Shown here: positions 39,534-48,981 of the stretch, in pieces
Layout of the letters: each line of letters begins with the position of its first letter
How positions within the stretch are numbered: the first letter of the stretch is position 1
NCBI GenBank assembly: GCA_000171835.1
Contig: ABHC01000003.1
Span: 62,001-126,000, forward strand
Direction: 5' to 3'
Source of the DNA: an alpha proteobacterium BAL199
Lineage (GTDB): Bacteria > Pseudomonadota > Alphaproteobacteria > Thalassobaculales > Thalassobaculaceae
Length of the DNA: 64,000 bases
Made by a program: the position numbers and the translations under genes
The notes under the pieces: model-generated
Seen by the model: only the letters and a program-made list of their open reading frames with translations
Told to the model about the DNA's origin: nothing
The model's database searches: none

Positions 39534-39562
39534 TTGCAAAGCCGACCCCGAGGCTCTATGTC
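39534..39562 (+). promoter_or_regulatory. Candidate promoter of mrp
   Basis: TTGCAA (39534-39539) and TATGTC (39557-39562) are separated by 17 bases, 67 bases before the mrp ATG. Two small stem-loops lie in the resulting leader. Confidence 0.5.
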
Positions 39563-39628
39563 CCCGCTATTCGGGGTTCATGCCCCGTCGTGGACGGGGA
39601 TATCGTCGGAATCGTGGGGATTTCAAGA

Positions 39629-40774
39629 ATGGCAAGCGTTTCAGAGGAAGCGGTCCGTGAGGCACTGGCCGGAGTCACCGATCCGGGTGGCGCCGGTGGG
39701 CTTCCTGTACTGGCCGCCGTCTCCGGCGTGGTCATCAAGGACGGAAACATCGGCTTCGCCCTCGAAGTCGACCCAGCGCGCGGGCCGCAACTCGAAGGCT
39801 TGCGCAAGGCTGCCGAAGCCGCCGTTCTGGCAATCGACGGAGTGACATCAGCCACCGCCGTCCTGACCGCTCACCGCCAGGGCGCCGGACAAACCCGGGC
39901 GCCCGCGCCGGCAGCACAAGGCCATCGCCATGCTCACGGCGGTCAGGGCGCAGGTCCCTCGAAGGTCAATGTCGACGGCATCCGTTCCATCGTCGCCGTC
40001 GCTTCCGGCAAGGGCGGTGTCGGCAAGTCGACCGTGGCTACCAACCTCGCGCTTGCGTTGTCGGCACAGGGGCTGCGGATCGGGCTGCTGGACGCCGACG
40101 TCTACGGGCCGTCCCTGCCCCGCATGATGGCCATCACCGGCAAGCCCCAGTCGAAGGACGGCAAGACCCTGATCCCGCTGGTGAACCACGGCATCAAATG
40201 CATGTCGATCGGCTTCATGGTCGCCGAGGACACCCCGACCATCTGGCGCGGCCCGATGGTGATGAGCGCGTTGGAACAGATGCTGCGCGATGTCGAATGG
40301 GGCGAACTCGATATGCTGGTGGTCGACATGCCGCCCGGCACCGGTGACGCCCAGCTCACCATGGCCCAGCGCGTGCCGCTGACCGGATCGGTGATCGTAT
40401 CGACACCGCAGGACATAGCGCTGCTGGACGCCCGCAAGGGTCTCAACATGTTCCGTCGGGTCGACGTGCCGGTGCTCGGGATCGTTGAGAACATGAGCTA
40501 TTTCCTGTGCCCGCACTGCGGTGAGCGCAGCGAGATCTTCGGCCACGGCGGTGCCCGCCAGGAAGCCGAGCGGTTGGGCGTACCCTTCCTCGGCGAGATC
40601 CCCTTGCATCTTTCGATCCGCGTTGCCGGGGACTCAGGTACGCCGATCGTCGCCGCCGAACCGGACAGCCCGCACAGCCTGGCATTTTCGGCGGTTGCCG
40701 ATGCGGTCTGGCGGGATGTCGCCAAGCGACTCGGTGACACCCGACGGCAGCCGCCAAAGATCTCCTTCGACTGA
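39629..40774 (+). CDS. mrp: Mrp/ApbC/NBP35-type iron-sulfur cluster carrier ATPase
   Basis: A 381-residue P-loop protein. An N-terminal DUF59-type domain (about 1-85) is followed by a histidine/glycine-rich linker, then the deviant Walker A SGKGGVGKST at about 126-135, the switch VVDMPPGTGDAQL and the cluster-binding CPHC near residue 293. It transfers Fe-S clusters to target proteins. The ATG at 39629 is preferred by fit to the DUF59 start; the open frame upstream belongs to the opposite strand. Confidence 0.93.
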   Translation: MASVSEEAVREALAGVTDPGGAGGLPVLAAVSGVVIKDGNIGFALEVDPARGPQLEGLRKAAEAAVLAIDGVTSATAVLTAHRQGAGQTRAPAPAAQGHRHAHGGQGAGPSKVNVDGIRSIVAVASGKGGVGKSTVATNLALALSAQGLRIGLLDADVYGPSLPRMMAITGKPQSKDGKTLIPLVNHGIKCMSIGFMVAEDTPTIWRGPMVMSALEQMLRDVEWGELDMLVVDMPPGTGDAQLTMAQRVPLTGSVIVSTPQDIALLDARKGLNMFRRVDVPVLGIVENMSYFLCPHCGERSEIFGHGGARQEAERLGVPFLGEIPLHLSIRVAGDSGTPIVAAEPDSPHSLAFSAVADAVWRDVAKRLGDTRRQPPKISFD

Positions 40775-40778
40775 CCGC

Positions 40779-41303
40779 TCAACCGCCAGCGCGGATCCGA
40801 TCATAGTCGACGAAGTCGAACGCCGGCCGTCCATCGTCCGCCGGATGATGTTCGCGCGCGGTCTCCGACCACTCGGCTGCATCGAAGGCCGGGAACCAAG
40901 CATCGCCGGTCGGCTCGCACTCGACCCAGGTCAACCGAAGTCGGTCGGCCATCGGCATCGCCTGAGTGTAGATCTCGCCGCCGCCGGCGATCACGATCTC
41001 GTCAGGTTCGCCGGTCCTGGCCATTTCAATCGCCGCCTCCAGCGATGGCGCGGTTTCAGTGCCATCGGCCATCCACCCTCGGTCGCGGGTCACCACAATG
41101 ATCCGACGCCCCGGCAACGGCCGGCCGATCGAGTCGAAGGTCTTCCGGCCCATGACCATTGGCTTGCCCAGCGTAACGGCCTTGAAGCGCCGCATATCGG
41201 CAGGCAGATGCCACGGCATCGCGCCAGCGTTGCCGATCACGCGATTACGGGCCAGGGCGGCGACCAGAACGATCAATGGGGTGCGCGTTGCGTTCGTGCT
41301 CAT
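40779..41303 (-). CDS. dfrA: Dihydrofolate reductase
   Basis: A 174-residue NADPH-dependent enzyme regenerating tetrahydrofolate after thymidylate synthesis. VAALARNRVIGNAGAMPWHLPADM with its acidic active-site residue, MGRKTFDSIGRPLPGR and VIAGGGEIYTQAM are characteristic. The ATG at 41303 gives the family length. It ends four bases from the mrp stop on the opposite strand. Unusually, two TPR genes separate it from thyA, which normally lies beside it. Confidence 0.95.
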   Translation of the reverse strand: MSTNATRTPLIVLVAALARNRVIGNAGAMPWHLPADMRRFKAVTLGKPMVMGRKTFDSIGRPLPGRRIIVVTRDRGWMADGTETAPSLEAAIEMARTGEPDEIVIAGGGEIYTQAMPMADRLRLTWVECEPTGDAWFPAFDAAEWSETAREHHPADDGRPAFDFVDYDRIRAGG

Positions 41304-41349
41304 ACCGACACACTGGCACCGGCTCGGCTGGTGCGGCAAGGTCTCGAGC

Positions 41350-42876
41350 ATGCGCGCTGAACACGGATCAGAGATCGACCAAGCTCGCCGTCTGGCGGCC
41401 GAGGGGCAGACCGAATCTGCGATCGAACGGCTCGACGCATTGTCCCGGTCATTGCCCGAAGACGTCAGCGTTCTCTACGCGCTTGGTGCGATTGCGCGAT
41501 CCGCCGGCCTGCTTGATGAAGCCGAACGCGCCTTTCGCGCCGTGCTCGATCGCCAACCGAACGAGGTCGAGGCCGCCATCGCTGTTGCCAATGTGCTGGT
41601 TGCCAAGGGCAATCCGGGAGCAGCTACTCGGATCCTGACCCGAATACACAACCTGTCGCCCCAGCTTCTGCCGGCGTCGCTGGCGCTTGGCGCCGCGCTG
41701 CTGGCCGATGACAACCCGACCGACGCCTTGGCGCTGTTCGACCACATCATCGGGCAGCACCCGGATCTCCCGCAGGCCCACGCCAACCGGGCAGAAGTGC
41801 TCGCCCGACTCGGACGTTATCGAGCATCCTTGGCCGCCGCCGAACACGCGCACCAGCTGGCGCCAGCCGATGCCCGAATCGGGTTGAACAAGGCATTCGC
41901 TCTGTTCACTGAACGGCGGATCGACGAAGGCCTGGCCGCCTACGAAGCTCGGTTGGCCCCCGATCTTCCCACGGCCGCGATCCGCGAGGGTTTGGGCCTG
42001 CCTCGATGGGACAGCGGCCCGCTCCCCGCCGGCCGGCTCCTGATCGCCGCCGAGCAGGGTCTTGGCGACGAGATCCGCTTCGCCGCCGCCGTCTGGGCGC
42101 TCGCGCAGAATGGCGTCCCCATCGTCCTGGAGTCCGAGCCTCGATTGGTTCCGTTGCTCCAGAGGAGTCTGCCAACCGCTACCGTCGTGCAATACGACCG
42201 CCGCCGCAGCGGCGTCAGGCCGATCTTCCGGTACCGCTGGTTGGACGGCCTGGACGAACCGCCCGCCGCTTGGATCGAAGCAGGCAGCCTGCCCCTCCGC
42301 CTCGGGCTGATCCGAGAGACGTCGATCGCTCCCGCGGGATATATCAAGCCCGACGAGGAGCGGGCGGCCGGATTCCGACGCTGGGTCCGATCAATCGGCG
42401 ATGCCAAGCCGACCATTGGCATCGTTTGGGGCAGTGGCGACCAAAGCGCGGCGCGCCACCGCTTCTATCCGCCCCTGGAAGCCTGGGGGCCGGTTCTGAG
42501 CGTTCCGGGCATCCGGTTCGTCGACCTGCAGTATATGGACTCAAGCGCAGATCGGGCGGCACTCAACGATATGTTTGGGGTCGAGATCGTGCCGGTCGAG
42601 GTTCTCGACAAACGCAACGATCTCGACGGCACCGCGGCACTGGATGCCGCGCTGGATGCCGTTGTTGGCGTTTCCAGTTCGGTAGCAGCGCTCGCCGGCG
42701 CGGTTGGAACGTCGACGGTCGAGGTCCTGGGCGAACGAAACTGGATTCCCAAGATGTCCGGGCGCGACGGCTGGCTTGGCCCGATCCAGCAGATCGAGCC
42801 GGAGATCCCGGGTGACTGGGCCGACGTGATTACGAGGGCAGCCGCCGCGTTGAAGGAATTGATCGGCGGCGGCTGA
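41350..42876 (+). CDS. TPR protein with C-terminal glycosyltransferase-like domain (A)
   Basis: A 508-residue protein. Residues 1-210 hold about six TPR units (alternating A-L-G/A-A patterns such as LDEAERAFRAVLDRQPNEVEA). The C-terminal half resembles the GT9/GT41-like domain often fused to TPRs in alphaproteobacteria: LLIAAEQGLGDEIRFAAAVW near 217-236, TIGIVWGSGD near 355, and AVVGVSSSVAALAGAVGT near 437. Related proteins act in flagellin or surface glycosylation in some species; a donor or target cannot be named. It meets a diverged paralogue head-on at 42882. Confidence 0.8.
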   Translation: MRAEHGSEIDQARRLAAEGQTESAIERLDALSRSLPEDVSVLYALGAIARSAGLLDEAERAFRAVLDRQPNEVEAAIAVANVLVAKGNPGAATRILTRIHNLSPQLLPASLALGAALLADDNPTDALALFDHIIGQHPDLPQAHANRAEVLARLGRYRASLAAAEHAHQLAPADARIGLNKAFALFTERRIDEGLAAYEARLAPDLPTAAIREGLGLPRWDSGPLPAGRLLIAAEQGLGDEIRFAAAVWALAQNGVPIVLESEPRLVPLLQRSLPTATVVQYDRRRSGVRPIFRYRWLDGLDEPPAAWIEAGSLPLRLGLIRETSIAPAGYIKPDEERAAGFRRWVRSIGDAKPTIGIVWGSGDQSAARHRFYPPLEAWGPVLSVPGIRFVDLQYMDSSADRAALNDMFGVEIVPVEVLDKRNDLDGTAALDAALDAVVGVSSSVAALAGAVGTSTVEVLGERNWIPKMSGRDGWLGPIQQIEPEIPGDWADVITRAAAALKELIGGG

Positions 42877-42881
42877 ACGGT

Positions 42882-44459
42882 TCACCCGCCGTCCACCGCC
42901 TTGCGCATCCGGCCCAGCGCGCGTGTCCAGTCGCCCTTGAGATCCTGCCAGTACAGCCGCGCGCTGGGATACCAGGAGATCCGATCACGTCCCGCGCCCC
43001 ACCGGGCGTCCGCACCAGCATCCAGAAGGATTCGAGTATCTATGCCTGCACCGGCCGACAGGTGTCCGACCAATGAGTCAATCGTCACGACCACATCGCA
43101 GGCTGCCGCCCGCGCCGCCAGTTCGTCAGCATCGTTCGGGTCCGGGTCGGGCTCGATCCGGATGCGATCGGCGGCAATGGTGCGTTCCTCGTCGCTCATG
43201 CCGCGCTGAAGCGCCACCACCACCCGCCCCGGTGCCGACACCGCATCCAGGAGCGGAGAGAACGGCACCGACCGTCGGTCCGCATCCGAGTCCGGGTGGC
43301 GCCAAGTGATCCCGATGACCCGAGTCTCATCACTCTCGGCCCATCGCGCGCGCCAACGTTCCCGCTTGGAGTCATCGACTTTCAGATACCCACGCGGGAC
43401 GGTCGCGTAATCGTCTCGATAGGCTTTCAGGCGATGCGGCAATCCACCGATCGGACTTTGCCAATTCAGAAAATGCCCGGCGAGTTCGGGGTCTGGCGGT
43501 GTCGCCCGGACGACGATCTGTGCGTCCGGAAACGAGCGACCGAACAGATCCGCCAGCCGGGGGTCGCATTCAAGCAACAGCGTCGTCGGATCCTGGGCCG
43601 CGACCAGTTGGATCATCGCGCCGAAATAGATCTCGTCGGCCGGCGTCCCCTCACCCCAGACCAGAATCGCCGAGTCGGCAAGAGCGCTTCCGTCCCACAT
43701 CGGGCTCTCGAAGCTTCGAGGCTTCACCCCGACCCGGTGATCCAGCGCGTAAGCATCAAACCGTGCCTCATACGCCCCCCATGCCTCCTCGTGCCGGCCG
43801 ACGGCCAGCAGCGCATGGGCCAGTACCGTTCGCGCCACCGGGTTACCGTTCGATGCTTCCACAGCGCGTTCGCTGGCCTCAACGGCCTCTTCCGGACGCC
43901 CAAGGCGCAGGCAGACCTCAGCAAGCCCGGCAAGGCCGCGAACGGACGACGGCAACCGTTCAACGGTCTCCCGGTAGGCATCCTCTGCCTCCTCGGGGCG
44001 CTCCAAAGCCATCAGAACATGGCCCATGGCCAGCCAAAGCGCTGGCGAATCAGTTCGCCGGTTCAGGGCACGCCGCACATCGGTGTAGGCCTCATCGGCG
44101 CGCCGGCCAGCCAGCATCGCTTCCGCTCGCTCGGCCTGGGCATCGGGCCACAACGGTGAGGTCTCAGGGATACGATCCAGACAGGCCAGCGCCTCGCGCA
44201 CGGCACGCGCCCGCCACGCTACCCGTCCCATCAGAAGAAGCGCTTCAGGCGCATCAGGGGCAATGCGCCAGGCGGCCTCGGCGCGCTTTAATGCCTCTGC
44301 CAACTTGCCGAGTTCCAACAAGACATCGGCAGCGCGGGCACGAGCGGTGATCGGCGCGCCATCGACCGCCGCATCGTAGGCGTCGACAGCAGCAGCCCGA
44401 TTGCCTTCACGAGCAAGCCTGTCGCCCTCTGCCAGCGGGTCTTGCCGTTGAACCATCAA
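42882..44459 (-). CDS. TPR protein with C-terminal glycosyltransferase-like domain (B)
   Basis: A 525-residue relative of the gene at 41350-42876. About seven TPR units fill residues 1-230, with the usual sugar-transferase-like domain after it: ILVWGEGTPADEIYFGAM replaces the EQGLGDE motif, VIGITWRHPDSD, VVVTIDSLVGHLSAGAG and the ISWYPSARLYWQ ending. The sugar-binding loop differs from copy A (EGTPADE against EQGLGDE), so donor use may differ or activity may be lost. It is on the thyA strand, 12 bases after thyA. Confidence 0.8.
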   Translation of the reverse strand: MMVQRQDPLAEGDRLAREGNRAAAVDAYDAAVDGAPITARARAADVLLELGKLAEALKRAEAAWRIAPDAPEALLLMGRVAWRARAVREALACLDRIPETSPLWPDAQAERAEAMLAGRRADEAYTDVRRALNRRTDSPALWLAMGHVLMALERPEEAEDAYRETVERLPSSVRGLAGLAEVCLRLGRPEEAVEASERAVEASNGNPVARTVLAHALLAVGRHEEAWGAYEARFDAYALDHRVGVKPRSFESPMWDGSALADSAILVWGEGTPADEIYFGAMIQLVAAQDPTTLLLECDPRLADLFGRSFPDAQIVVRATPPDPELAGHFLNWQSPIGGLPHRLKAYRDDYATVPRGYLKVDDSKRERWRARWAESDETRVIGITWRHPDSDADRRSVPFSPLLDAVSAPGRVVVALQRGMSDEERTIAADRIRIEPDPDPNDADELAARAAACDVVVTIDSLVGHLSAGAGIDTRILLDAGADARWGAGRDRISWYPSARLYWQDLKGDWTRALGRMRKAVDGG

Positions 44460-44471
44460 TCGACCGTCGTG

Positions 44472-45266
44472 TCAGACTGCAACCGGTGCGGCAATGTGCG
44501 GGTGCGCCTCATAGCCGTCAATCCGCACATCCTCGAATGTAAATTCGAACAAATCCTTAACGTTCGGATTCAACCAAAGTCGAGGCAAAGGCAATGGCTC
44601 GCGCTGGAGTTGCCGCCGCGCCTGTTCGAGATGATTCAGATAGAGGTGCGCGTCACCGAACGTATGGACGAATTCACCCACACCAAGACCGGTCACATGG
44701 GCGATCATATGGGTGAGCAGGGCGTAGGAGGCGATGTTGAATGGCACGCCGAGGAAGATGTCGGCACTGCGTTGGTACAGCTGGCACGACAGCTTGCCGT
44801 CCGCGACGTAGAACTGGAACAGGCAATGGCATGGCGCCAGCGCCATGTCGTCCAGTTCACCGACATTCCACGCCGACACGATCAAACGGCGGGAATTGGG
44901 GTTGTTGCGAAGCTGATCCAGCAGGACCGATATCTGGTCGACGGTGCTGCCGTCCGGGCTTCCCCAGCTTCGCCACTGTTTTCCGTAGACCGGTCCGAGA
45001 TCACCGTCAGGCCGAGCCCATTCGTTCCAGATGCGGACGCCCCGCTCCTGCAGGTACCGCACATTAGTATCGCCAGCCAGGAACCATAACAGTTCGTGCA
45101 CGATCGACTTCAGATGCAGCTTCTTGGTGGTGACCATCGGAAAGCCCTTCGACAGATCGAAGCGCATCTGGTGGCCGAACACGCTGCGCGTCCCGGTACC
45201 CGTCCGGTCTCCCTTCAGTGCACCGTCCGTCAACACATGGGTCATGAGATCAAGGTACTGACGCAT
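44472..45266 (-). CDS. thyA: Thymidylate synthase (ThyA)
   Basis: A 264-residue enzyme methylating dUMP with methylene-tetrahydrofolate. Catalytic Cys146 lies in [12 protein letters not shown], the phosphate-binding RTGTGT at 21-26 and the [19 protein letters not shown] block are present, and the length equals that of E. coli. GGAGG lies about seven bases before the ATG at 45266. TPR gene B follows on the same strand. Confidence 0.97.
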   Translation of the reverse strand: MRQYLDLMTHVLTDGALKGDRTGTGTRSVFGHQMRFDLSKGFPMVTTKKLHLKSIVHELLWFLAGDTNVRYLQERGVRIWNEWARPDGDLGPVYGKQWRSWGSPDGSTVDQISVLLDQLRNNPNSRRLIVSAWNVGELDDMALAPCHCLFQFYVADGKLSCQLYQRSADIFLGVPFNIASYALLTHMIAHVTGLGVGEFVHTFGDAHLYLNHLEQARRQLQREPLPLPRLWLNPNVKDLFEFTFEDVRIDGYEAHPHIAAPVAV

Positions 45267-45369
45267 GCCGTTCCTCCGTCGCGGGCGGACCATGATAACT
45301 GAGTCGCACTGACAAGCGGTCCCCCCTTTCGTTCCATCAGTGAACCGCTTATATGTATGAGCGTCGGCG

Positions 45370-45650
45370 ACGGTCGACTACGGCGATAAACGGGCGACAG
45401 AATAAGCGTAGCGGACCCGGGGGCAGTACCCGGCGCCTCCACCAAATTTCCCTGAAAGCGTCAGGGTGTACGGGGGCGAAATAGGATCGACGCGCGTGGT
45501 AAAAGCCGTCTTTTCGCTCGGCATGGCACCACCGTTATCGGGCCATATGATAGTTGCGAATGACAACTATGCTGGGGAACTCCGCGCCGCTGCTTAAGCG
45601 GTAAGGAACCCTGTTCAATCCGTTGCGGTTAGCGTCGTAACGTGGGGCTC
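45370..45650 (+). ncRNA. ssrA: Permuted two-piece tmRNA
   Basis: The acceptor piece comes first: GAATAAGCGTAG, a T-arm CCGGG-GGCAGTA-CCCGG and CGCCTCCACCA ending at 45444. A 27-base spacer with a CCCTGA/TCAGGG hairpin follows, then the coding piece from 45472 (GGGGGCGAAATAGGATCGAC). GGGGGCG pairs with CGCCTCC as the acceptor stem. The tag frame at 45556-45597 reads ANDNYAGELRAAA and stops at TAA within a stem. Long-range pairing of TACGGCGATAA (45379-45389) with TTAGCGTCGTA (45629-45639) supports the two-piece fold typical of alphaproteobacteria. Outer ends are approximate. Confidence 0.93.
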
Positions 45651-45678
45651 GCGGGCCGCCTAGCAACAGAAGGCCCGC
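45651..45678 (+). terminator. Terminator-like hairpin after ssrA
   Basis: GCGGGCC (45651-45657) and GGCCCGC (45672-45678) form a seven-pair stem directly after the coding piece, followed by a pyrimidine stretch (ACTTCCTCTCC). Confidence 0.6.
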
Positions 45679-45768
45679 ACTTCCTCTCCAGACCGTTTCC
45701 AAAGTTTTGCCTTGAGGCTCGCCGGTCGGTGGTGTTCATTGGCGGGATGTCCTGACCAATGAGAGCCG

Positions 45769-46245
45769 ATGGCAGAAGATCTTTTTCGGTACGACCTGAT
45801 GGTCGAGAATGCCCTGCGCGGCGTGGTGCGCGACGCCTTGCGGCGTGCGCTCAACCACGGTCTGCCTGGGAATCACCATTTCTATCTGACCTTTAAGACC
45901 CGCGCTCCCGGTGTCGAGATCCCCTCTTATCTGATCGAGCGCTATCCTGACGAGATGACCATCGTCCTGCAGTTCCAGTACTGGAACCTGGAAGTTGAGG
46001 ACCAGCGGTTCTCGGTCATGCTGAGTTTCAACGACATTCGCGAACGTCTGGTGGTGCCGTACGAGGCTCTGACCGGGTTTGCCGATCCGTCGGTCCAGTT
46101 CGGCCTGCAGTTCCAGGACGGCAGCGCCAGCGGCTCGGGCGACAGCGACCCCGATCCGACCCCGCCGGAAGGTGGCGGCGACGCGCCAGCCGACGGCGGC
46201 AGCGGCGAAGTCGTTTCGCTCGACCATTTCCGCAAGAAAAAGTGA
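45769..46245 (+). CDS. sspB: ClpXP adaptor SspB, alphaproteobacterial type
   Basis: A 158-residue protein. The substrate-binding domain (about 1-112; [47 protein letters not shown]) is followed by a flexible acidic Gly/Ser/Pro tail and a C-terminal ClpX-docking peptide [11 protein letters not shown]. It tethers ssrA-tagged proteins to ClpXP. It lies about 100 bases after the tmRNA gene that encodes the tag, a functionally sensible pairing. Confidence 0.93.
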   Translation: MAEDLFRYDLMVENALRGVVRDALRRALNHGLPGNHHFYLTFKTRAPGVEIPSYLIERYPDEMTIVLQFQYWNLEVEDQRFSVMLSFNDIRERLVVPYEALTGFADPSVQFGLQFQDGSASGSGDSDPDPTPPEGGGDAPADGGSGEVVSLDHFRKKK

Positions 46246-46295
46246 CGCTGGGCGGCACCGATGTGCCGCTGGCCTGCAAGAAGAGAGGACACGCG

Positions 46296-47906
46296 ATGCC
46301 GGCGTTCGATTTCACCGAGATGTTCCCGCTCGGCCCGGACACGACCGAGTACCGCAAGCTGACCAGCGACCATGTGTCGGTTTCGGCCCTCGGGGGCCGC
46401 GAGGTGGTTTCGGTTGAACCCGAAGCGCTGACCCTGCTGGCCGAACAGGCGTTCCGCGACATCTCGCACCTGCTCCGCCCGGGACATCTGCAGCAGCTGC
46501 GCAACATCCTCGACGATCCCGATGCTTCGCCCAACGACCGTTTCGTCGCCTATGACCTGTTGAAGAACGCCTCTATCGCGGCCGGCGGCGTGCTGCCGAT
46601 GTGCCAGGACACCGGCACCGCAATCGTCATGGGCAAGAAGGGTCAGAACATCTTCACTGGCTTCGACGATGAAGAAGCGTTGTCGCGCGGCATCTTCAAC
46701 ACCTACGTCAACACCAACTTGCGCTACAGCCAGTTGGCGCCGCTGGACATGTTCGCCGAGAAGAACACCGCCTCAAATCTGCCGGCGCAGGTCGAGCTCT
46801 ACGCCGACAAGGGCGATGCCTATAAATTCCTGTTCATCCAGAAGGGTGGCGGATCAGCCAACAAGACCTTCCTGTATCAGCAGACCAAGGCCGTTCTGAA
46901 CCCGGACTCGCTGGCCAAGTTTCTGGATGAAAAGATTCGCACCCTCGGCACCTCGGCATGCCCGCCCTACCATCTGGCGATCGTGATCGGCGGCACCTCG
47001 GCCGAGTTTAATCTCAAGACCGTCAAGCTGGCGTCCACCCGCTATCTCGACGGCCTGCCGACCGCCGGATCGGAAACCGGCCACGCCTATCGCGATCTGG
47101 AGTGGGAACAAAAGATCCTGCAGATGACCCGCGAGATGGGCATCGGCGCTCAGTTCGGCGGCAAGTATTTCTGTCACGACGTCCGGGTGATCCGGCTGCC
47201 GCGCCACGGCGCCAGCTGTCCGATCGGCATCGGCGTCTCGTGCTCGGCGGACCGTCAGGCGACCGCCAAGATCACCCGAGACGGTGTCTACCTGGAGCGG
47301 CTGGAGAGCGATCCGGCGCGATTCCTGCCAGACATCGACGAGAACGCGCTGACCGCCGACGCGGTGGAGATCGACCTCACCCGGCCGATGGAAGAGATCC
47401 GGCGGACCTTGTCGCAGTTCCCGATCAAAACCCGGGTGTCGCTGAGCGGCCCGATGATCGTCGCGCGCGACATCGCGCACGCCAAGCTCCAGGAACTGAT
47501 CGACGCCGGCAAACCGCTGCCGGACTACGTCAAGAACCACCCGATCTACTACGCCGGTCCCGCCAAGACTCCGGCGGGCTATGCCTCGGGTTCGTTCGGC
47601 CCGACCACGGCCGGACGCATGGACAGCTACGTCGGCCCGTTCATGGCAGCAGGCGGCAGTTTCGTGACCCTGGCAAAGGGCAACCGCTCCCCTATGGTAC
47701 GCGAAGCCTGCAAAAAGCATGGCGGCTTCTATCTTGGCTCGGTCGGCGGTGCGGCGGCCAAACTGGCCCTGAACTGCATCAAGAAGGTCGAGGTTCAGGA
47801 ATTCCCAGAGCTCGGCATGGAGGCCGTCTGGCGGATCGAGGTCGAGAAGTTCCCGGCGTTCATCGTGGTCGACGACAAGGGCAACGATTTCTTCGCCAAC
47901 ATCTGA
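46296..47906 (+). CDS. Class I (iron-sulfur) fumarate hydratase
   Basis: A 536-residue 4Fe-4S hydro-lyase interconverting fumarate and malate in the citrate cycle. Cluster cysteines are seen in [10 protein letters not shown] (about 110) and in [17 protein letters not shown] (two cysteines near 310-318). The C-terminal beta domain begins near [11 protein letters not shown] and contains [23 protein letters not shown] split across the cleft. AAGAGAGG precedes the ATG at 46296; the open frame from 46242 starts inside sspB. The small hydrolase gene follows after nine bases. Confidence 0.95.
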   Translation: MPAFDFTEMFPLGPDTTEYRKLTSDHVSVSALGGREVVSVEPEALTLLAEQAFRDISHLLRPGHLQQLRNILDDPDASPNDRFVAYDLLKNASIAAGGVLPMCQDTGTAIVMGKKGQNIFTGFDDEEALSRGIFNTYVNTNLRYSQLAPLDMFAEKNTASNLPAQVELYADKGDAYKFLFIQKGGGSANKTFLYQQTKAVLNPDSLAKFLDEKIRTLGTSACPPYHLAIVIGGTSAEFNLKTVKLASTRYLDGLPTAGSETGHAYRDLEWEQKILQMTREMGIGAQFGGKYFCHDVRVIRLPRHGASCPIGIGVSCSADRQATAKITRDGVYLERLESDPARFLPDIDENALTADAVEIDLTRPMEEIRRTLSQFPIKTRVSLSGPMIVARDIAHAKLQELIDAGKPLPDYVKNHPIYYAGPAKTPAGYASGSFGPTTAGRMDSYVGPFMAAGGSFVTLAKGNRSPMVREACKKHGGFYLGSVGGAAAKLALNCIKKVEVQEFPELGMEAVWRIEVEKFPAFIVVDDKGNDFFANI

Positions 47907-47915
47907 CGAGCGAGC

Positions 47916-48542
47916 GTGGCTGCGGCGTTGCTGATCGACGGGCCGTCGGATGCACCGACGACGCTGGTGCTGGCCCACGGGGCGGGCGCCGCGATGGACA
48001 GCCCGTTCATGGCCGGGATAGCCCAGCAGATCGCCGGCTTCGGGCATCGGGTCGTGCGGTTTGAGTTCCCCTATATGGCAGCCCGTCGGATCGACGGACG
48101 GCGTCGTCCACCGGATCGTCAACCAATGCTGCTGGATGCCTGGCGCGCAATCGTCGACGGCTTGGGCGGTTCGGACCGTCTAGTGATCGGCGGCAAGTCG
48201 ATGGGCGGCCGCATGGCATCGCTGCTGGCGGCGGAAGTCGGTGTCCGAGGCCTCGTCTGCCTCGGCTATCCGTTTCATCCACCCGGCAAACCGGAGCGAA
48301 CGCGGGTCGAACATCTTTCTGGATTGACGGTCCCGACCTTGGTCGTTCAAGGGACGCGAGACCCGTTCGGAAGCCCGTCGGATGTTGCCGGCTATGCGCT
48401 GTCGTCCGCCATCGAGATCACCTGGATCGACGATGGGGATCACGACCTGAAGCCTCGTAAAGCGTCGGGCCGGACGCACGCCGACGCGCTCGATACAGCC
48501 GCGCGCGCAGTAGACCATTTCTTGAAATCGCGATGTCGCTGA
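47916..48542 (+). CDS. Alpha/beta-hydrolase family protein
   Basis: A 208-residue hydrolase of the small KANL3/Tex30-like group: LVLAHGAGAAMDSPFM near 17-32, nucleophile elbow GGKSMGGRMAS (Ser near 94), acidic residue in VVQGTRDPFGS, and His in DDGDHDLKPRK. The catalytic triad therefore seems complete. The substrate is unknown. GTG start nine bases after the fumarase stop; probably the same transcript. Confidence 0.8.
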   Translation: MAAALLIDGPSDAPTTLVLAHGAGAAMDSPFMAGIAQQIAGFGHRVVRFEFPYMAARRIDGRRRPPDRQPMLLDAWRAIVDGLGGSDRLVIGGKSMGGRMASLLAAEVGVRGLVCLGYPFHPPGKPERTRVEHLSGLTVPTLVVQGTRDPFGSPSDVAGYALSSAIEITWIDDGDHDLKPRKASGRTHADALDTAARAVDHFLKSRCR

Positions 48543-48548
48543 CGGCGC

Positions 48549-48935
48549 TCAGCGTCGAAGTATCTTGCGGGCCTCATCCACGCTGAGCCCGGCGGCATCG
48601 ATCTCGGCCGACGAAGCCAGCGGAAAACCGACTTTGCTCGTCGTGACCGCGGGTCGCAACCTGAGCCAGCCGTCGTCCCCGAGGACCGGCCCATCCTCGC
48701 TGGTCAGCATCCAGCCGAGCGCAACGCCAACCGCAACCGGACCGGCCACCAATACGATGACGGCGACCAGAACGAGCAATCGGCGCACTGCGATTGAAAA
48801 CGCAGACGCTTCCCAGGCAGAACCATCGATCGATTGAATGCTCACATCGAGACTCCCCAGCTCGACGGTTGCAAAACGTGACTCGTTAAGCTTAACGCAT
48901 CGATTCGGGTTTTTGAAGTCCCTTTGGACAACCAC
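48549..48935 (-). CDS. Hypothetical single-pass membrane protein
   Basis: Up to 128 residues, no family recognised. A membrane helix at about 53-75 (LLVLVAVIVLVAGPVAVGVALGW starts it) is followed by about 50 residues with DGWLRLRPAVTTSKVGFPLASS and a C-terminal DEARKILRR. The true start may be the GTG at 48845, shortening the N-terminus by about 30 residues, because the first segment looks non-coding. Tail-to-tail with the hydrolase, seven bases apart. Confidence 0.5.
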   Translation of the reverse strand: MVVQRDFKNPNRCVKLNESRFATVELGSLDVSIQSIDGSAWEASAFSIAVRRLLVLVAVIVLVAGPVAVGVALGWMLTSEDGPVLGDDGWLRLRPAVTTSKVGFPLASSAEIDAAGLSVDEARKILRR

Positions 48936-48981
48936 GAATAGACCGGAGAAATGACCACCTCAGTCAGCGCCAAAGCTCTGG

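Noticed and set aside
46854-48122. 422-codon minus-strand open frame
   Set aside because: Antisense to the class I fumarase and hydrolase genes, with composition typical of a reverse-complement frame.
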